Source: Phytophthora colocasiae (lineage: Eukaryota > Oomycota > Peronosporomycetes > Peronosporales > Peronosporaceae). From it: a DNA stretch of 64,000 nt. Under the pieces are notes generated by a model. It was not told the DNA's origin. It saw nothing but the letters and a program-made list of their open reading frames with translations, and searched no databases. Positions 29,190-38,916 of this stretch are shown here, piece by piece. Position 1 is the stretch's first letter, and each line of letters starts with the position of its first letter. The stretch covers positions 2,914,001 to 2,978,000 of the forward strand of contig JAGKQI010000098.1 in assembly GCA_018806915.1 (NCBI GenBank), read 5' to 3'. The position numbers and the translations under genes are program-made.

Positions 29190-31577
29190 TTACCGTGGCG
29201 TACGGCCACAAACAACGCATTGAAGGACATCAACTGGGTTGGTCTTGGTGCAGAGGCTGCACGTCCACGTTGCTTGTTGAACTGAGACTACCGCTGGTGT
29301 TGGAGGAGGAGTCGGAGCAGTAGAACTGTAGGTACTCCCATCGTTGCAACTACTGCTGGTAGAATGCTGATACCCGTTCGAGTTGTTTTGGTAGTTTTGA
29401 TACTGCATATCGGGTTGTAAGTTTTGCTGGATGTTTGCAGTCATGTCAGCTTCAGACGCAGTCGAATACAACGGCGGGTAGGATACTGGTGCTGGTCGTG
29501 GTGGTTTCGCAGTAACAGCTCGAAGTTCCTCCTCCAAAACGCGGATTCTACGTAGCGCTGCAGCCATAGCGATCTCCATATCTTCCTGTGCTCCACTGGA
29601 CGGCACAACATCATCTCCCACATCGTTCTCTGCGTAGTTCGGTGGGGTGGGATTGCCTGTTGGTGACGCTGGGAACGGAGCTCCTCGGAAGTAGTACGAC
29701 GTCCACAGAGTCACCTGTCGAAGCACAGCTGAAGCATCAGGTAAGAGCGCACCTGTACTACCCGCACGATAGAACGGATTCACGTAGCGTTCATCTTGAA
29801 GCAACAGCGCATAAAGTGAAGGTGTTCGTTCACGCACACTCCAAGCAGCACGTTCACGCTCACAATTGCCGAGGAACGTGCCATATCTCCCGGAAAATAG
29901 CGCGTCCGCGATCGACTCTAGCATCCGCTCATTAAACTCGAAGTAGGTCGGGTAGAGTCGAATAAGTTGCCACACACAGTCCAGGAACTGCAGGAAAATA
30001 GGTGCTTGTTGGTCATCGTCATCTTCCGCTTTACCTGGTGCAACACGGTCCTGGAATTTGTGACCGGGTCGAACCCACTCCTTCTCAATCACTTCGAGGA
30101 AACCTCGTCGAGTACGGTAGTGCGCATCAACCAGCAGCTGAGCCAGACCACAAAGCTGAGCCGTACGGTCCCACCCGTCACTACAGTGCACTACCACGGT
30201 AGTGGCTTGAGCTTCCATCGCACGTGCTACCTGTAGAGCCCCACTCAGCACTCTACGCACATGTGAGAGCCACTTGGTGTCTTCCACTCGAGACCCCCAC
30301 GAAAGGTCCATCGCCTCAGTATTATTCGATTGTGCTGTGAATCCACCAAGACCACGAACAGCTTCGATACTCTCACGCATAGCGTGAATATTCCCAATAT
30401 TCAAGAAAGTCACGCGTGCATGAGCTAAATTGCCACTTTCAGTGCCGCCTCCAGTCAAATTGTTGACGCGAGCGTTGAGCTCCGGACGGCAATCTGCGAT
30501 CCAGATCTTGCGCGTCACCTTTCCCGAGTAGAGTGAGGTAGAACTGGAAGAAGCGCGAGCGATGTGAAGCAGATACTGCTCGTCCGCGGGGTTCTGAGTA
30601 TGTAGAATCCCTCGTTTGGGCTGTGCACAACGCCATAATGCCGCACCGTTGTGTGCGTGTACGTAGCTACAGATTGGTAGTCTTCCTTTGGATCGGAACG
30701 ATGCTACCGACCCTACCTCTGAGTCACTTGCAGCTGCTGGTACTACCAATTGTCTTGGGTACGTCGGACACATTGCGAACGCCGAATTGAGCTCTGTGAC
30801 TCGGTAGGGGCTACTACCGTCTCGTAGAGCGACACCCATTCTTGCAAAATCTTCATATAAGTCATACAGACCATGAGCTTGTAGATCCTCTTGGGTAGGT
30901 CCTATGGACGTGAAGGCGAACAAACTCAAGGGAGAATCCACGTACGCGAAGCGGTTCAATGCCGGCAACAGTCGATGAACATCTCCTCCCAATGTCCAGG
31001 AGCGCAAGTCCTTGAATTTAACCACCAGTCTTGAAGGAGTTAACCCTCCGTTCATGGATCTGGACGCTGATGCTGTTGCTTGAGGATATGAGAGTCTAGA
31101 TACTGCAGCTCTAGGTATCCCTTCCATTGCAGAATCCAGTAGTCTGTGGAAGCCTCCGGTAGAACGAAGGGAGGGGCTCTGGGGTTCGAACTGAAGTCTG
31201 AACGACGTGATGTAGAGCGTCCCGGGGATATCTGGTAGACTCAATGCACCAGGGAACACGAAGGAGCATGAGGTAGAATGTACTACCTTTTCACCTGGTA
31301 GAAGACTGTTATCTCCAGATAGAGCGGAGTTTAAAGGAGACATGTCCATAGAAGAAGATGAAGAAGAAGTTGGAGATAATGAAGGAACATGAGCTGGAGA
31401 CGCCGGGTAGAAGCTGGAGGAGACGGAGGATGAAGAAGACGTAGAAGACACAGACGGGGTAGGCGCCAGAGCCATCAAGCGAGCCATTCGGGCGTGGTGC
31501 GAGCATTGGCTGTTGGATTCCGTGGCTGGGGACGTACAGCGAGCCCCCGTGTGGGTAGTGGCAGTGCACGTGGACAT
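29190..31577 (-). CDS. myotubularin-like phosphoinositide phosphatase with C-terminal RanBP2-type zinc finger, 795 aa
   Basis: Single exon from ATG 31577. The N-terminus has a small Cys/His cluster (C-T-A-T-T-H-T-G-A-R-C). A GRAM/PH-like domain follows (P-G-E-K-V-V-H-S ... G-T-L-Y-I-T-S-F-R-L-Q-F). The catalytic domain carries V-H-C-S-D-G-W-D-R-T (Cys465), the C-x5-R loop of active myotubularins that remove the 3-phosphate from PI3P and PI(3,5)P2. Downstream are the family blocks P-T-Y-F-E-F-N and F-L-G-N-C-E-R-E-R. The tail is Q/N/S-rich and ends in W-T-C-S-L-C-T-K-T-N-P ... C-V-V-C-G. The finger may bind ubiquitin or a partner on endosomes. It replaces the FYVE or coiled coil found in many relatives. 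Confidence 0.9.
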   Translation of the reverse strand: MSTCTATTHTGARCTSPATESNSQCSHHARMARLMALAPTPSVSSTSSSSSVSSSFYPASPAHVPSLSPTSSSSSSMDMSPLNSALSGDNSLLPGEKVVHSTSCSFVFPGALSLPDIPGTLYITSFRLQFEPQSPSLRSTGGFHRLLDSAMEGIPRAAVSRLSYPQATASASRSMNGGLTPSRLVVKFKDLRSWTLGGDVHRLLPALNRFAYVDSPLSLFAFTSIGPTQEDLQAHGLYDLYEDFARMGVALRDGSSPYRVTELNSAFAMCPTYPRQLVVPAAASDSEVGSVASFRSKGRLPICSYVHAHNGAALWRCAQPKRGILHTQNPADEQYLLHIARASSSSTSLYSGKVTRKIWIADCRPELNARVNNLTGGGTESGNLAHARVTFLNIGNIHAMRESIEAVRGLGGFTAQSNNTEAMDLSWGSRVEDTKWLSHVRRVLSGALQVARAMEAQATTVVVHCSDGWDRTAQLCGLAQLLVDAHYRTRRGFLEVIEKEWVRPGHKFQDRVAPGKAEDDDDQQAPIFLQFLDCVWQLIRLYPTYFEFNERMLESIADALFSGRYGTFLGNCERERAAWSVRERTPSLYALLLQDERYVNPFYRAGSTGALLPDASAVLRQVTLWTSYYFRGAPFPASPTGNPTPPNYAENDVGDDVVPSSGAQEDMEIAMAAALRRIRVLEEELRAVTAKPPRPAPVSYPPLYSTASEADMTANIQQNLQPDMQYQNYQNNSNGYQHSTSSSCNDGSTYSSTAPTPPPTPAVVSVQQATWTCSLCTKTNPVDVLQCVVCGRTPR

Positions 31578-31665
31578 TGTCTTGTGTGATTGTGGCTGTT
31601 TAGAACCATTTCGTATTTAAGCGGGTGAAAACTACCTTGTACTACCAAGTAGTATGTATTGTTTT

Positions 31666-32364
31666 TTAGGCTAGGAAAAGAACTGCATTGATCATTCCTA
31701 CTAGTAGAACGGGTAGAGTGGTGGCTGATGCAGAGGACGTGCCACGAGATTCTCGTCGGTTTGGTTCCGACATGACGTTGTCTTCTGAACCGGAGGAATT
31801 GGAGGAAGTTGGCTGATCACTACTGGACGTAGAATCAGCTGGCGTACTACCATCATCGCATTGTTCTGTATCGCTGCGTCCAAAGTCTTGAGTCCAAAAG
31901 TGGTTGTACAACCCGTCGGATGTGTACGCGTAGGCTGTCCCCAACATGGTGTATTCTCCCAGAATGTTGTGGCGATGACCGTCCGAGTTCATCCAGGCGT
32001 CCATCACCTCATCCACATCCACCTGACCAGCAGCCACGTTCTCCGCTACCCCTCGCCAGTTATACCCGGCGTCAGTGACGCGCTGGGACATTGAAGAACC
32101 GTCGGATCCTGTGTGGTCCATGAAGTTGTTTGTCGCTTGATCGTCGGAATGACGTTGAGCTGCTTCCTGTAGTTTGGTGTTCGAACAGAGTGCAGGTAGT
32201 CCCTGAGCTTCCCGTTCCATGTTGACACGTTCTAACATGAGACCGACGTAGTCTGACGGTTGTGTGTACGTCTGAAGTCGACGAGGTTGACGTAGAGTCG
32301 CATCAGACGCAGAGGTAGAAGCGAAGAGGAAGAACGAAAACACGTAGAACAAGGTCGTTGACAT
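31666..32364 (-). CDS. secreted CAP/SCP (PR-1-like) protein with GPI-type tail, 232 aa
   Basis: ATG 32364 gives a signal peptide (M-S-T-T-L-F-Y-V-F-S-F-F-L-F-A). An in-frame ATG 33 codons upstream would spoil it, so I chose 32364. The CAP domain shows N-M-E-R-E-A-Q-G-L-P-A-L, the histidine in Q-R-H-S-D-D-Q, W-R-G-V-A-E-N-V-A-A-G, and D-G-H-R-H-N-I-L-G, the usual CAP signatures, though with few cysteines. A Ser-rich linker leads to a hydrophobic C-terminus (T-T-L-P-V-L-L-V-G-M-I) typical of GPI attachment. CAP proteins often bind sterols or act at the host or cell surface; which applies here is unknown. Confidence 0.88.
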   Translation of the reverse strand: MSTTLFYVFSFFLFASTSASDATLRQPRRLQTYTQPSDYVGLMLERVNMEREAQGLPALCSNTKLQEAAQRHSDDQATNNFMDHTGSDGSSMSQRVTDAGYNWRGVAENVAAGQVDVDEVMDAWMNSDGHRHNILGEYTMLGTAYAYTSDGLYNHFWTQDFGRSDTEQCDDGSTPADSTSSSDQPTSSNSSGSEDNVMSEPNRRESRGTSSASATTLPVLLVGMINAVLFLA

Positions 32365-32572
32365 ACTCTTGAGGATACTTTTCTGATAATATTGAAGGTG
32401 TTGAGATTGTGAGCATCGACAATGGACAGACATGGCTGCATGTACACCTGATACAAAATCCACTGATACCTTGGTGGGTGTCTACATTAGAGTGGAGATT
32501 AATCCCTTCGTAATGGACACTTGGCCACGGGATACGACTCAGTGTCACACGGAAGGTGGGTAGATCACCTAC

Positions 32573-33878
32573 TTACACACTGGTAGTTCCTGTCTTGCTG
32601 GTCCTTTGCTTTGCTTTCGTCTTCTTAGGTTTAAAGGCTGACAAATCTCCAGCAAAGAGGACGCTGTGAGCCCAACCAGCTTGAGGTGAAAAGCGAGTAC
32701 GGAACAGATCGCCTACTGCCTGGTACACGGTCGGGGTGATACTTTTCCGGTCACTGAGTGTTGCATCAAGCTCTCGGCATGCAATTTGCCACACGTGAGT
32801 ATCGACTGGGATCGCCTCCATCTTCTCGAGGGAGAAGAGCGCTACACAGTCGGCCACCTTACGTCCGACACCGGAAAATATCATCAATTCGTCTTGATAA
32901 GCGTGGTATGAAGCTTCTTTGTCGTCTTGGTCTGAATTCTTCTTCCGTTTCTTCGCTTTCGGTAGAATACTACCCTTACCATCGCGGATTCCAAGTAGAT
33001 ACGAGGCTCCTCCCAGTTCCTGTAGCTGCTTTGCCGTTTTTACGATGAATGCTGCTCGATAGCCAAAACCCAGCGATCGTAGTGTAGCCTCTTCACACTT
33101 GGTAGCTAATGTATCAACCGAAGGGAACGCGTAGAAGCATTGTTGCTCCTCAGTGTCTGTGTAGATTAAATCTCCGTACGTAGCTTTGAGCTTGTCCACC
33201 ATTCCCTGAATCCTTGCGATGTTGTTGTTGGACGAGCAGATGAAGGAGAACAAACACTCAACAGGGTCCTGCCGTATGATCCTCATTCCTCGCAGTCTCA
33301 AGATGATCTCCGTCATACGATCTACTGGTGTTGTCCAGCGTTCGTATAACGGATCAACAGATACCTACACTCCAAAAATCTTCGTTAGTAGAACCTCTTC
33401 CCCCCCTTTAACTTATACTACTCACTTCAAGCCGGAAGTAGTGCGATAACTCGTCAATAGCATCTTGCTTCGATACTGAAACACACAGAACCAACGTCAG
33501 AAGGATCCTAAACACTCCAATTCACGTACAGTTCGTCGGATGGAGACATTGGAACTGCACAGTGTCGTCACGTTCCCGTAGTGCAAACACCCGACGCCCT
33601 ACAACTCCCAGCCATGTTGCAGAGAACGTTGGATGCTTTCGCCAAGCGAAAACCTGTCCGGATTCCAGTGTAAGTGCACACGAGAGCTCTCGAGTGCTGC
33701 ACAAATTGATCCATCCGTCAATAGTGGATTTCTCAGCCTTCAGTGGTGACTTTAAGATGGAAATTGCACCAGATGAAGCAGAAAGGAAAGGAGAAGAGAT
33801 GCCACGTGAAGTGCCGTCGGTCAACTCGCTCTTGATGCCGCAGGAGGCGGAGGCTAGGAGACGTGCGGAACGACGCAT
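32573..33878 (-). CDS. OGG1: 8-oxoguanine DNA glycosylase/AP lyase (OGG1), 396 aa
   Basis: Exons 33878-33530, 33475-33426 and 33364-32573 (1191 nt, in frame). The N-terminal OGG domain has L-T-L-E-S-G-Q-V-F-A-W. The HhH-GPD core has F-I-C-S-S-N-N-N-I-A-R-I and F-S-G-V-G-R-K-V-A-D-C with the catalytic lysine at Lys302. It continues I-P-V-D-T-H-V-W with the activating aspartate at Asp321, the same 19-residue spacing as human K249/D268. A Lys-rich insertion and C-terminus (K-K-R-K-K, K-P-K-K-T-K-A-K) could be nuclear signals. The enzyme removes 8-oxoG paired with C in base excision repair. The upstream ATG 35 codons earlier was rejected because homology begins near 33878. Confidence 0.92.
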
Positions 33879-33985
33879 GTAGCAAGTGAAGATACCTAGG
33901 AATGATGGTAGATGTGGTTTACGTAATGTATCCGTTACTACATGACCATCTGTGTGTAGTTGGTGGCGCGTGCACTTCAACATTA

Positions 33986-34683
33986 CTAAGGGACAACCAC
34001 GTCACTCTCTCTTTTGCTAGAAACCGGTGGCTGGCGTTGGGAGGCCTGGGCCATTTGCGATCGTAAACATGAAGTACAGTACCCACTCGCTTGCTGTCGC
34101 TGTTGGTGTTGGTCCGCTCTGCGCCAGTCACGGACCAAGTGCCATCCCGCTAGTGACCACGCCATCATCGCTACCAATTCTCCAGGTACAATAATTAAAT
34201 CACTTGTATTCCGAATTGTTGCAGCATCGACCGCCAAAGTGACAAACGAAGCTAGGTTAATCTCGATCGAACTCCAGAGCGTTAGAACAGAAAGGCCTAA
34301 ATTCACAGCAATGGGCAGATTTAATCAAACACACGTAGCGATGGTGACCGTTATTCATGAAACAATTAAAAGCCGGAGTTTACAGATTTAATCAAACACA
34401 CGTAGTGATGGTGACCGTTATTCATGAAGCAACTAAAAGCCGGAGTTTACGTGTGAGCACTTACCACATCTCGATGCGTTCTTGCGTGAAATATGACAGC
34501 GTTGCTGTCATCCGCTCTCTGCTTTCTCCACTGGTTATCATTGGCTCAAGGCATCAAGCTTCCAGTGGTGAGCAATTCGTAGCGATGAATAATATCTGGT
34601 CCTTACCACCAATACTGCTGATCCGAACTTTTGACTACCGTCACCGGACACTCTGACTGGCTCAGCTTGTTACTAAGCGGCAT
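33986..34683 (-). CDS. possible small membrane protein, exon structure uncertain
   Basis: Candidate exons on the minus strand: 34683-34607 (ATG start, GTAAGG donor) and 34530-34465 (GTAAGT donor), then an open stretch ending at the stop at 33986. The last part reads like a membrane segment (A-S-F-V-T-L-A-V-D-A-A) followed by a basic tail (W-H-L-V-R-D-W-R-R). The third acceptor could not be fixed, and the 67-bp tandem repeat sits inside the proposed intron. Divergent from the ferroportin-like gene with about 50 bp between ATGs. Not recognised. Confidence 0.3.
34316..34449. repeat. 67-bp tandem duplication
   Basis: 34316-34382 and 34383-34449 are near-identical 67-bp units differing at a few bases. 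It lies between the OGG1 and ferroportin-like genes. Confidence 0.88.
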
Positions 34684-34733
34684 GTGTCCCCACAGTCGCT
34701 TTTGCGTTCTACCCGACACCTCCGATCCAGAAG

Positions 34734-36416
34734 ATGGAATCTACCGTCGTAGTTTGCCTCATAATGGGGCTTGCCAGTCTATTGCTCGCTCTAGACAGTG
34801 GCGCGTGTGTCGCTGGCTTCCACGACGCCTGCGTCATGTCTTCTCCAGCCAACATGGTGACGCTCATCCTCAGTTCCGTGACGCTCGTGCCGGTCGTCAT
34901 CTGCCTCGTCACTGCGTGGTTGGATGCTCGGGACGTCACCAATGGAGAGCAACAACCTTTGCTCAATAGTAATGATGCAACGTCAACACCTACGCAATCA
35001 AGACGCGTCATCGCGTATCTGTACGGTAGTCACTTGCTTTCTGCTTGGGGTGACCGAATGTGGGGATTCGCTGTACCCATTCTCTTCATGGACATCTTTG
35101 TCGACACGCTACTACCCAGTGCCGCCTTCTCATTGGCCATGTACGTTGTGTGCATCTTCATGATCCCAACAGTGGGGCACCACTTGGACCGGTGGAATCG
35201 TTGGACGGCTATGAAATACGCTATTATCCTCGAGAACTTGATGATCGTGGTTAATTCACTCATTATGGTGCTTATTCTACTCATGACGAACGCTGACGGT
35301 GTCCACAAACCGGAATGGACTTGGACTTTGGCTCTACTGTTTGCCGGTACATTAATGTGCGGTGGAGTAGGGCAAGTACTCAATGACGCGCAGACATTAG
35401 GAATTGAACGTGACTGGGTCGTCGTGATCGCTGGAAAAGATAACTCGGCTGCTCTTGCCAAGTTAAACACGACGATGCGTCGTATTGACTTGAGTTGCAA
35501 CATCCTCGGCCCCATGGCGTTCGGTTTTATCGTGGATTTCGCCGGTAGTGAAGCTACAACCCGCGCGATGGTTGGTGCAGCTGTGGTGGGACTCTGGAAC
35601 TTGATCTCCACGCCACTTGAGTACTTCATGACGCGTGATATCTACCATCTTGTACCGCAATTGGCCGTCCGTGTACCTGCAGAAGAAGATCATCAAGTTA
35701 ATGATAAGGGCGAGAAGGTGCCGTCTCCAACTTCCACTGCTGAATTGGGTACGGTGGCGCGTTACGCCCGAATGTGGTCCAACTACATTAAGCACCCGGT
35801 CTTCCTCATCAGCTTCTCCTTCTGCGCGCTATACATGACGATTCTGAGTGGTGGTGCTTTGAACACGGCCTATTTGAAGTGGCGAGGCATCTCCAACGCG
35901 CTATTAGGTGCTAGTCGAGGCGCTGGAGCGCTTACTGGACTGGTGGGGACGCTCATCTTCCCGTCGCTAAGGAACAGCATGAAGCGCGTGGAACGTGTTG
36001 CTGTACTGAGCGTTTGGCTCTTTTGGCTGTGTCTTGCACCGGTTCTATTGGCCTTCCTGTTCACGGGCGAGTCGGTTGTTTCTGACTACGTCATGCTGAC
36101 GTGTGTGGTGATCTCTCGCGCTTGGCTGTGGAGTGCTGACCTTGCTGAGACGCAGATCATGCAGGAGTGGATCGCCCCGAACATGCGAGGAGCCATCAAC
36201 TCGATGCAGACGGCGACGTCCCAGTTCTTCTTCATCCTGATTTTGCTGTCGGGTGTGGTTTTCCATGATCCGCGCCAGTTTGAAGCTCTTGTAATGTTCT
36301 CTCTGGCTGCTGTGTTAGCTTCAGCCATGGGTTTCACGTACTGGGGTATTAAGTACGGCCGACACCGCGACATCTACGTTCCAACCCAGACATCATCACC
36401 GACAACCGATGGATAA
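34734..36416 (+). CDS. ferroportin-like (SLC40 family) membrane transporter, 560 aa
   Basis: Single-exon frame from ATG 34734. After two N-terminal hydrophobic segments and a linker, residues about 90-135 read Y-L-Y-G-S-H-L-L-S-A-W-G-D-R-M-W-G-F, then L-D-R-W-N-R-W-T-A-M-K, blocks typical of ferroportin TM1-TM3. Further segments give about 10-12 spans in total, with the family-type R-I-D-L-S-C-N-I-L-G-P block in the middle. Ferroportins export Fe2+. The extra N-terminal 90 residues, with two hydrophobic segments and an acidic/dileucine-like stretch (E-Q-Q-P-L-L), are unusual and may direct trafficking. Metal and direction are inferred from family only. Confidence 0.85.
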   Translation: MESTVVVCLIMGLASLLLALDSGACVAGFHDACVMSSPANMVTLILSSVTLVPVVICLVTAWLDARDVTNGEQQPLLNSNDATSTPTQSRRVIAYLYGSHLLSAWGDRMWGFAVPILFMDIFVDTLLPSAAFSLAMYVVCIFMIPTVGHHLDRWNRWTAMKYAIILENLMIVVNSLIMVLILLMTNADGVHKPEWTWTLALLFAGTLMCGGVGQVLNDAQTLGIERDWVVVIAGKDNSAALAKLNTTMRRIDLSCNILGPMAFGFIVDFAGSEATTRAMVGAAVVGLWNLISTPLEYFMTRDIYHLVPQLAVRVPAEEDHQVNDKGEKVPSPTSTAELGTVARYARMWSNYIKHPVFLISFSFCALYMTILSGGALNTAYLKWRGISNALLGASRGAGALTGLVGTLIFPSLRNSMKRVERVAVLSVWLFWLCLAPVLLAFLFTGESVVSDYVMLTCVVISRAWLWSADLAETQIMQEWIAPNMRGAINSMQTATSQFFFILILLSGVVFHDPRQFEALVMFSLAAVLASAMGFTYWGIKYGRHRDIYVPTQTSSPTTDG

Positions 36417-37116
36417 TTTCGAGCTAAAACACAAATGCAGCGTCAAGATGCAGTACAGTATCAACATATTATGTTGCAGGTACAGTAGATAACCCCTCAT
36501 TGCAGAAAGGATATGTTGTGCATTATATTCGACAGTCGACTTCATCGGTACCATGTGCACGTTGCAGTTGTTGCATCGTGATCATCTGCACAATCACGGA
36601 ATTTAGTCGAGGCTTCGACTAGCGTTAATCGTGGCTGTTGTTATTAAATTAAAACTCGTAAAACTACTACAGTAGCGCAAGAATGAAGCAAGATGTACGA
36701 TACAAGTGCTCGCTTTATCCTTGAGAAGGCGGCGGTCAAGCATCGGTACTAGCGAAAGCGTTGCGAAAAGGGCCCATAACGTTGCAACGAAAAGGTCTTC
36801 TTCTCACAACAGCAACCTGCTTGCGGTTGGATCGCTTCGGCACTAGCAGTTGAGAATTCGCAACATCCGCTCTGCTGACAGTCTACAGACCACTGCCGCG
36901 GGCGTGTCATGGTGATGGAGTCAACTGATCGTACGAAGAGGAGTGCCAAGGCCCTAAGATATGGCGAGCACAGGCACCAAAGGCGACTGACGTACGAGCA
37001 GCGTAATGTACTTGGTTTCGTTGAACCGAGCCGAACGAACAGCTGGATATGCGAGTCGCATCCTGTGTCTTTGAGTCTTCACCGCCCTCGCTGCAGCTAA
37101 CCGGTGTGTGATCTCT
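36417..37116. other. intergenic, no gene recognised
   Basis: Downstream flank of the transporter and upstream region of the first pectate lyase. Short frames on both strands show no motif. The only recognised signal is the core promoter at the right edge. Confidence 0.5.
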
Positions 37117-37131
37117 CTCATTTCCAGTTTT
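37117..37131 (+). promoter_or_regulatory. Inr/FPR-like core promoter of pectate lyase 1
   Basis: CTCATTTCCAGTTTT resembles the oomycete consensus CATTYYNCAWTTT (two mismatches) and lies about 37-50 bp upstream of ATG 37168. Confidence 0.5.
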
Positions 37132-37167
37132 ACCTGCTTTCAAGCACTCCAAGCCTTCCAATCCACA

Positions 37168-37920
37168 ATGGTTCACGTCTTCTCCTCCCTTCTCGCCTTT
37201 GCTGCCATCACTGCTGTCGTTTCTGCATGGCCCACCAGCACCGGCAACGTCGAGTACAGTTCTGTGTACGTTGTCGCTGCTGGCGAGACGTTCGACGGAG
37301 GTCTCAAAACGTACCAGCGCTCAGACATCACGTGCGCCGAGCAGGACGAGGGCGGTTGGCGCGATGCCATGTTCAAGCTTGAGGCTGGAGCCACGCTCAA
37401 GAACGTCATCATCGGCAAGAATCAGCGTGAGGGCGTCCACTGCGACGATCACGACTGCACGTTGGAGAACGTTTGGTGGGAGGATGTGTGTGAAGACGCT
37501 CTCAGTGTGAAGGGAGGAAGCGCCGACAGCGTCACCAACGTTTTGGCCTGTGGTGCCAAGGACGCGGAGGACAAGATCATCCAGCATAATGGCTACGGGC
37601 ACGTCAACATCAACGGCTTCTATGCTGAGAACTTCGGTAAACTCTACCGTTCATGTGGCACGTGCGGTGACATCAAGAGAACGGTCTACCTGAACCACGT
37701 CTGGGGCAACAACCCTACCAACGCGCTGGTGACGGTTAACTCCAACAATGGCGACGTCGCTACCTTCACGGACGACATCCACGTTCACTCGGACGACGGT
37801 AACGATGACATCGTGATCTGTAAGACTACGGACGCCACGGATGGCGACGAACCGGAGACGACCAGCACGGGCGTGTCGGACAACTGCGTGTACGACGCTG
37901 ATGCTATCGAGTACTACTAA
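37168..37920 (+). CDS. secreted pectate lyase, PL3 family, 250 aa
   Basis: ATG 37168 starts a clear signal peptide (M-V-H-V-F-S-S-L-L-A-F-A-A-I-T-A); an earlier in-frame ATG at 37108 lies upstream of the promoter motif and would disrupt it. The mature protein has PL3 hallmarks: A-G-E-T-F-D-G-G, W-W-E-D-V-C-E-D-A-L-S, Q-H-N-G-Y-G-H-V, several paired cysteines and R-S-C-G-T-C-G. PL3 enzymes cleave de-esterified pectin by beta-elimination and are a plant cell-wall-degrading function of plant-associated oomycetes. It is clearly diverged from the inverted pair that follows, so it is the older paralog in this cluster. Confidence 0.93.
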   Translation: MVHVFSSLLAFAAITAVVSAWPTSTGNVEYSSVYVVAAGETFDGGLKTYQRSDITCAEQDEGGWRDAMFKLEAGATLKNVIIGKNQREGVHCDDHDCTLENVWWEDVCEDALSVKGGSADSVTNVLACGAKDAEDKIIQHNGYGHVNINGFYAENFGKLYRSCGTCGDIKRTVYLNHVWGNNPTNALVTVNSNNGDVATFTDDIHVHSDDGNDDIVICKTTDATDGDEPETTSTGVSDNCVYDADAIEYY

Positions 37921-38090
37921 AACTACCGAAGTGGAGCCAGAAGTAGAACGTCTTGCGTAACTTTTAACGATTAATGTCACGAACATCAATCTACCCAAGC
38001 AAATCCCAATTTCATCAATCAGAACATCTATTCACGAAAGTTATCGAGTGTAAAAAAAACTTAACGCCACCGAGCACATTGGTACATCGT

Positions 38091-38840
38091 CTAGTAGAAC
38101 TCGATCTTGTCCTTGTTGAAGACGCAGTTCTTGGACGGACCCTTGCTCGTCACCTTGGGCTCCTTGCCGTTCGTGGACGACGTGGTCTGGCACACAGCGT
38201 TGGCGCCCTTGCTCGTGTGCACGTGGACGTCGTTGGTGAAGGTGGCGACGTCTCCGTTGTTGGCGTTGACGGTCACGAGACTCACCTTGGGGTTGTACCC
38301 CCACACGTGGTTGAGCGACACCGTGCGCTTGATGTTGCCGCACGTGCCACACGAGCGGTAGAGCTTGCCGAAGTTCTCGGCGTAGAAGCCGTTGATGTTG
38401 ACGTGGCCGTAGCCGTTGTGCTGGATGACCTTGTCGTCTGCGTTCTTGGCACCACATGCGAGCACGTTGGTGACGCTGTTCTTGTTGCCGCCCTTGATAC
38501 TCAATGCGTCCTCGCACACGTCCTCCCACCAGACGTTCTCCACGGTGCAGTCGCTGTCGTCGCAGTGGACGCCCTCGCGTTGGTCAGGTCCGATGATGAC
38601 GTTCTTGAGCTTGGCGCCGGCCTCGAGCTTGAAGACAGCTTCCTTCCAGGTGCCCTCGGACTGTCCGGCGCACTTGATGTCGGAGCGCTGGTAGGTCTTC
38701 ATGCCTCCGTCGAAGGTCTCACCCTTCTTGATGATCTTGGGTGCGCTGAAGCGGACGCTTCCCTTGGAGGTGGGCCACGCAGAGGAGACGGAGGCGGTGG
38801 TGGCAAACACGGCGCAGAGGATGGAGATGATGCGAGCCAT
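38091..38840 (-). CDS. secreted pectate lyase, PL3 family, intact inverted copy, 249 aa
   Basis: ATG 38840, single exon. Signal peptide M-A-R-I-I-S-I-L-C-A-V-F-A-T-T-A-S. The same PL3 blocks as the gene at 37168 (W-W-E-D-V-C-E-D-A-L-S, Q-H-N-G-Y-G-H-V-N, R-S-C-G-T-C-G). The core promoter CATTCTGCAATTT lies 57-69 bp upstream. The in-frame extension reaching to 39041 includes that promoter, so it is not used. The encoded protein is identical to what remains of the disrupted partner at 40327-41645, so the duplication is recent or homogenised. Confidence 0.93.
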   Translation of the reverse strand: MARIISILCAVFATTASVSSAWPTSKGSVRFSAPKIIKKGETFDGGMKTYQRSDIKCAGQSEGTWKEAVFKLEAGAKLKNVIIGPDQREGVHCDDSDCTVENVWWEDVCEDALSIKGGNKNSVTNVLACGAKNADDKVIQHNGYGHVNINGFYAENFGKLYRSCGTCGNIKRTVSLNHVWGYNPKVSLVTVNANNGDVATFTNDVHVHTSKGANAVCQTTSSTNGKEPKVTSKGPSKNCVFNKDKIEFY

Positions 38841-38896
38841 GACTGGAAGTGGTTGGAGAGATGCTTGGTTGATCGGACGCTTGAGTCGGAGGAAGC

Positions 38897-38909
38897 AAAT
38901 TGCAGAATG
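38897..38909 (-). promoter_or_regulatory. perfect Inr/FPR core promoter of intact inverted pectate lyase
   Basis: The minus strand reads CATTCTGCAATTT, an exact match to CATTYYNCAWTTT, 57 bp upstream of the ATG. The same 13-mer precedes the disrupted copy. Confidence 0.7.
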
Positions 38910-38916
38910 GTGAATG

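Larger units (their letters stand above)
38030..38916 (-). repeat. left arm of pectate-lyase inverted duplication (887 bp)
   Basis: The reverse complement matches 40251-41742 once the 569-bp insertion and a stretch of about 36 extra bases near 41690-41725 are set aside. It includes the whole gene, the promoter and short flanks. The spacer between arms is 1334 bp. Confidence 0.9.
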
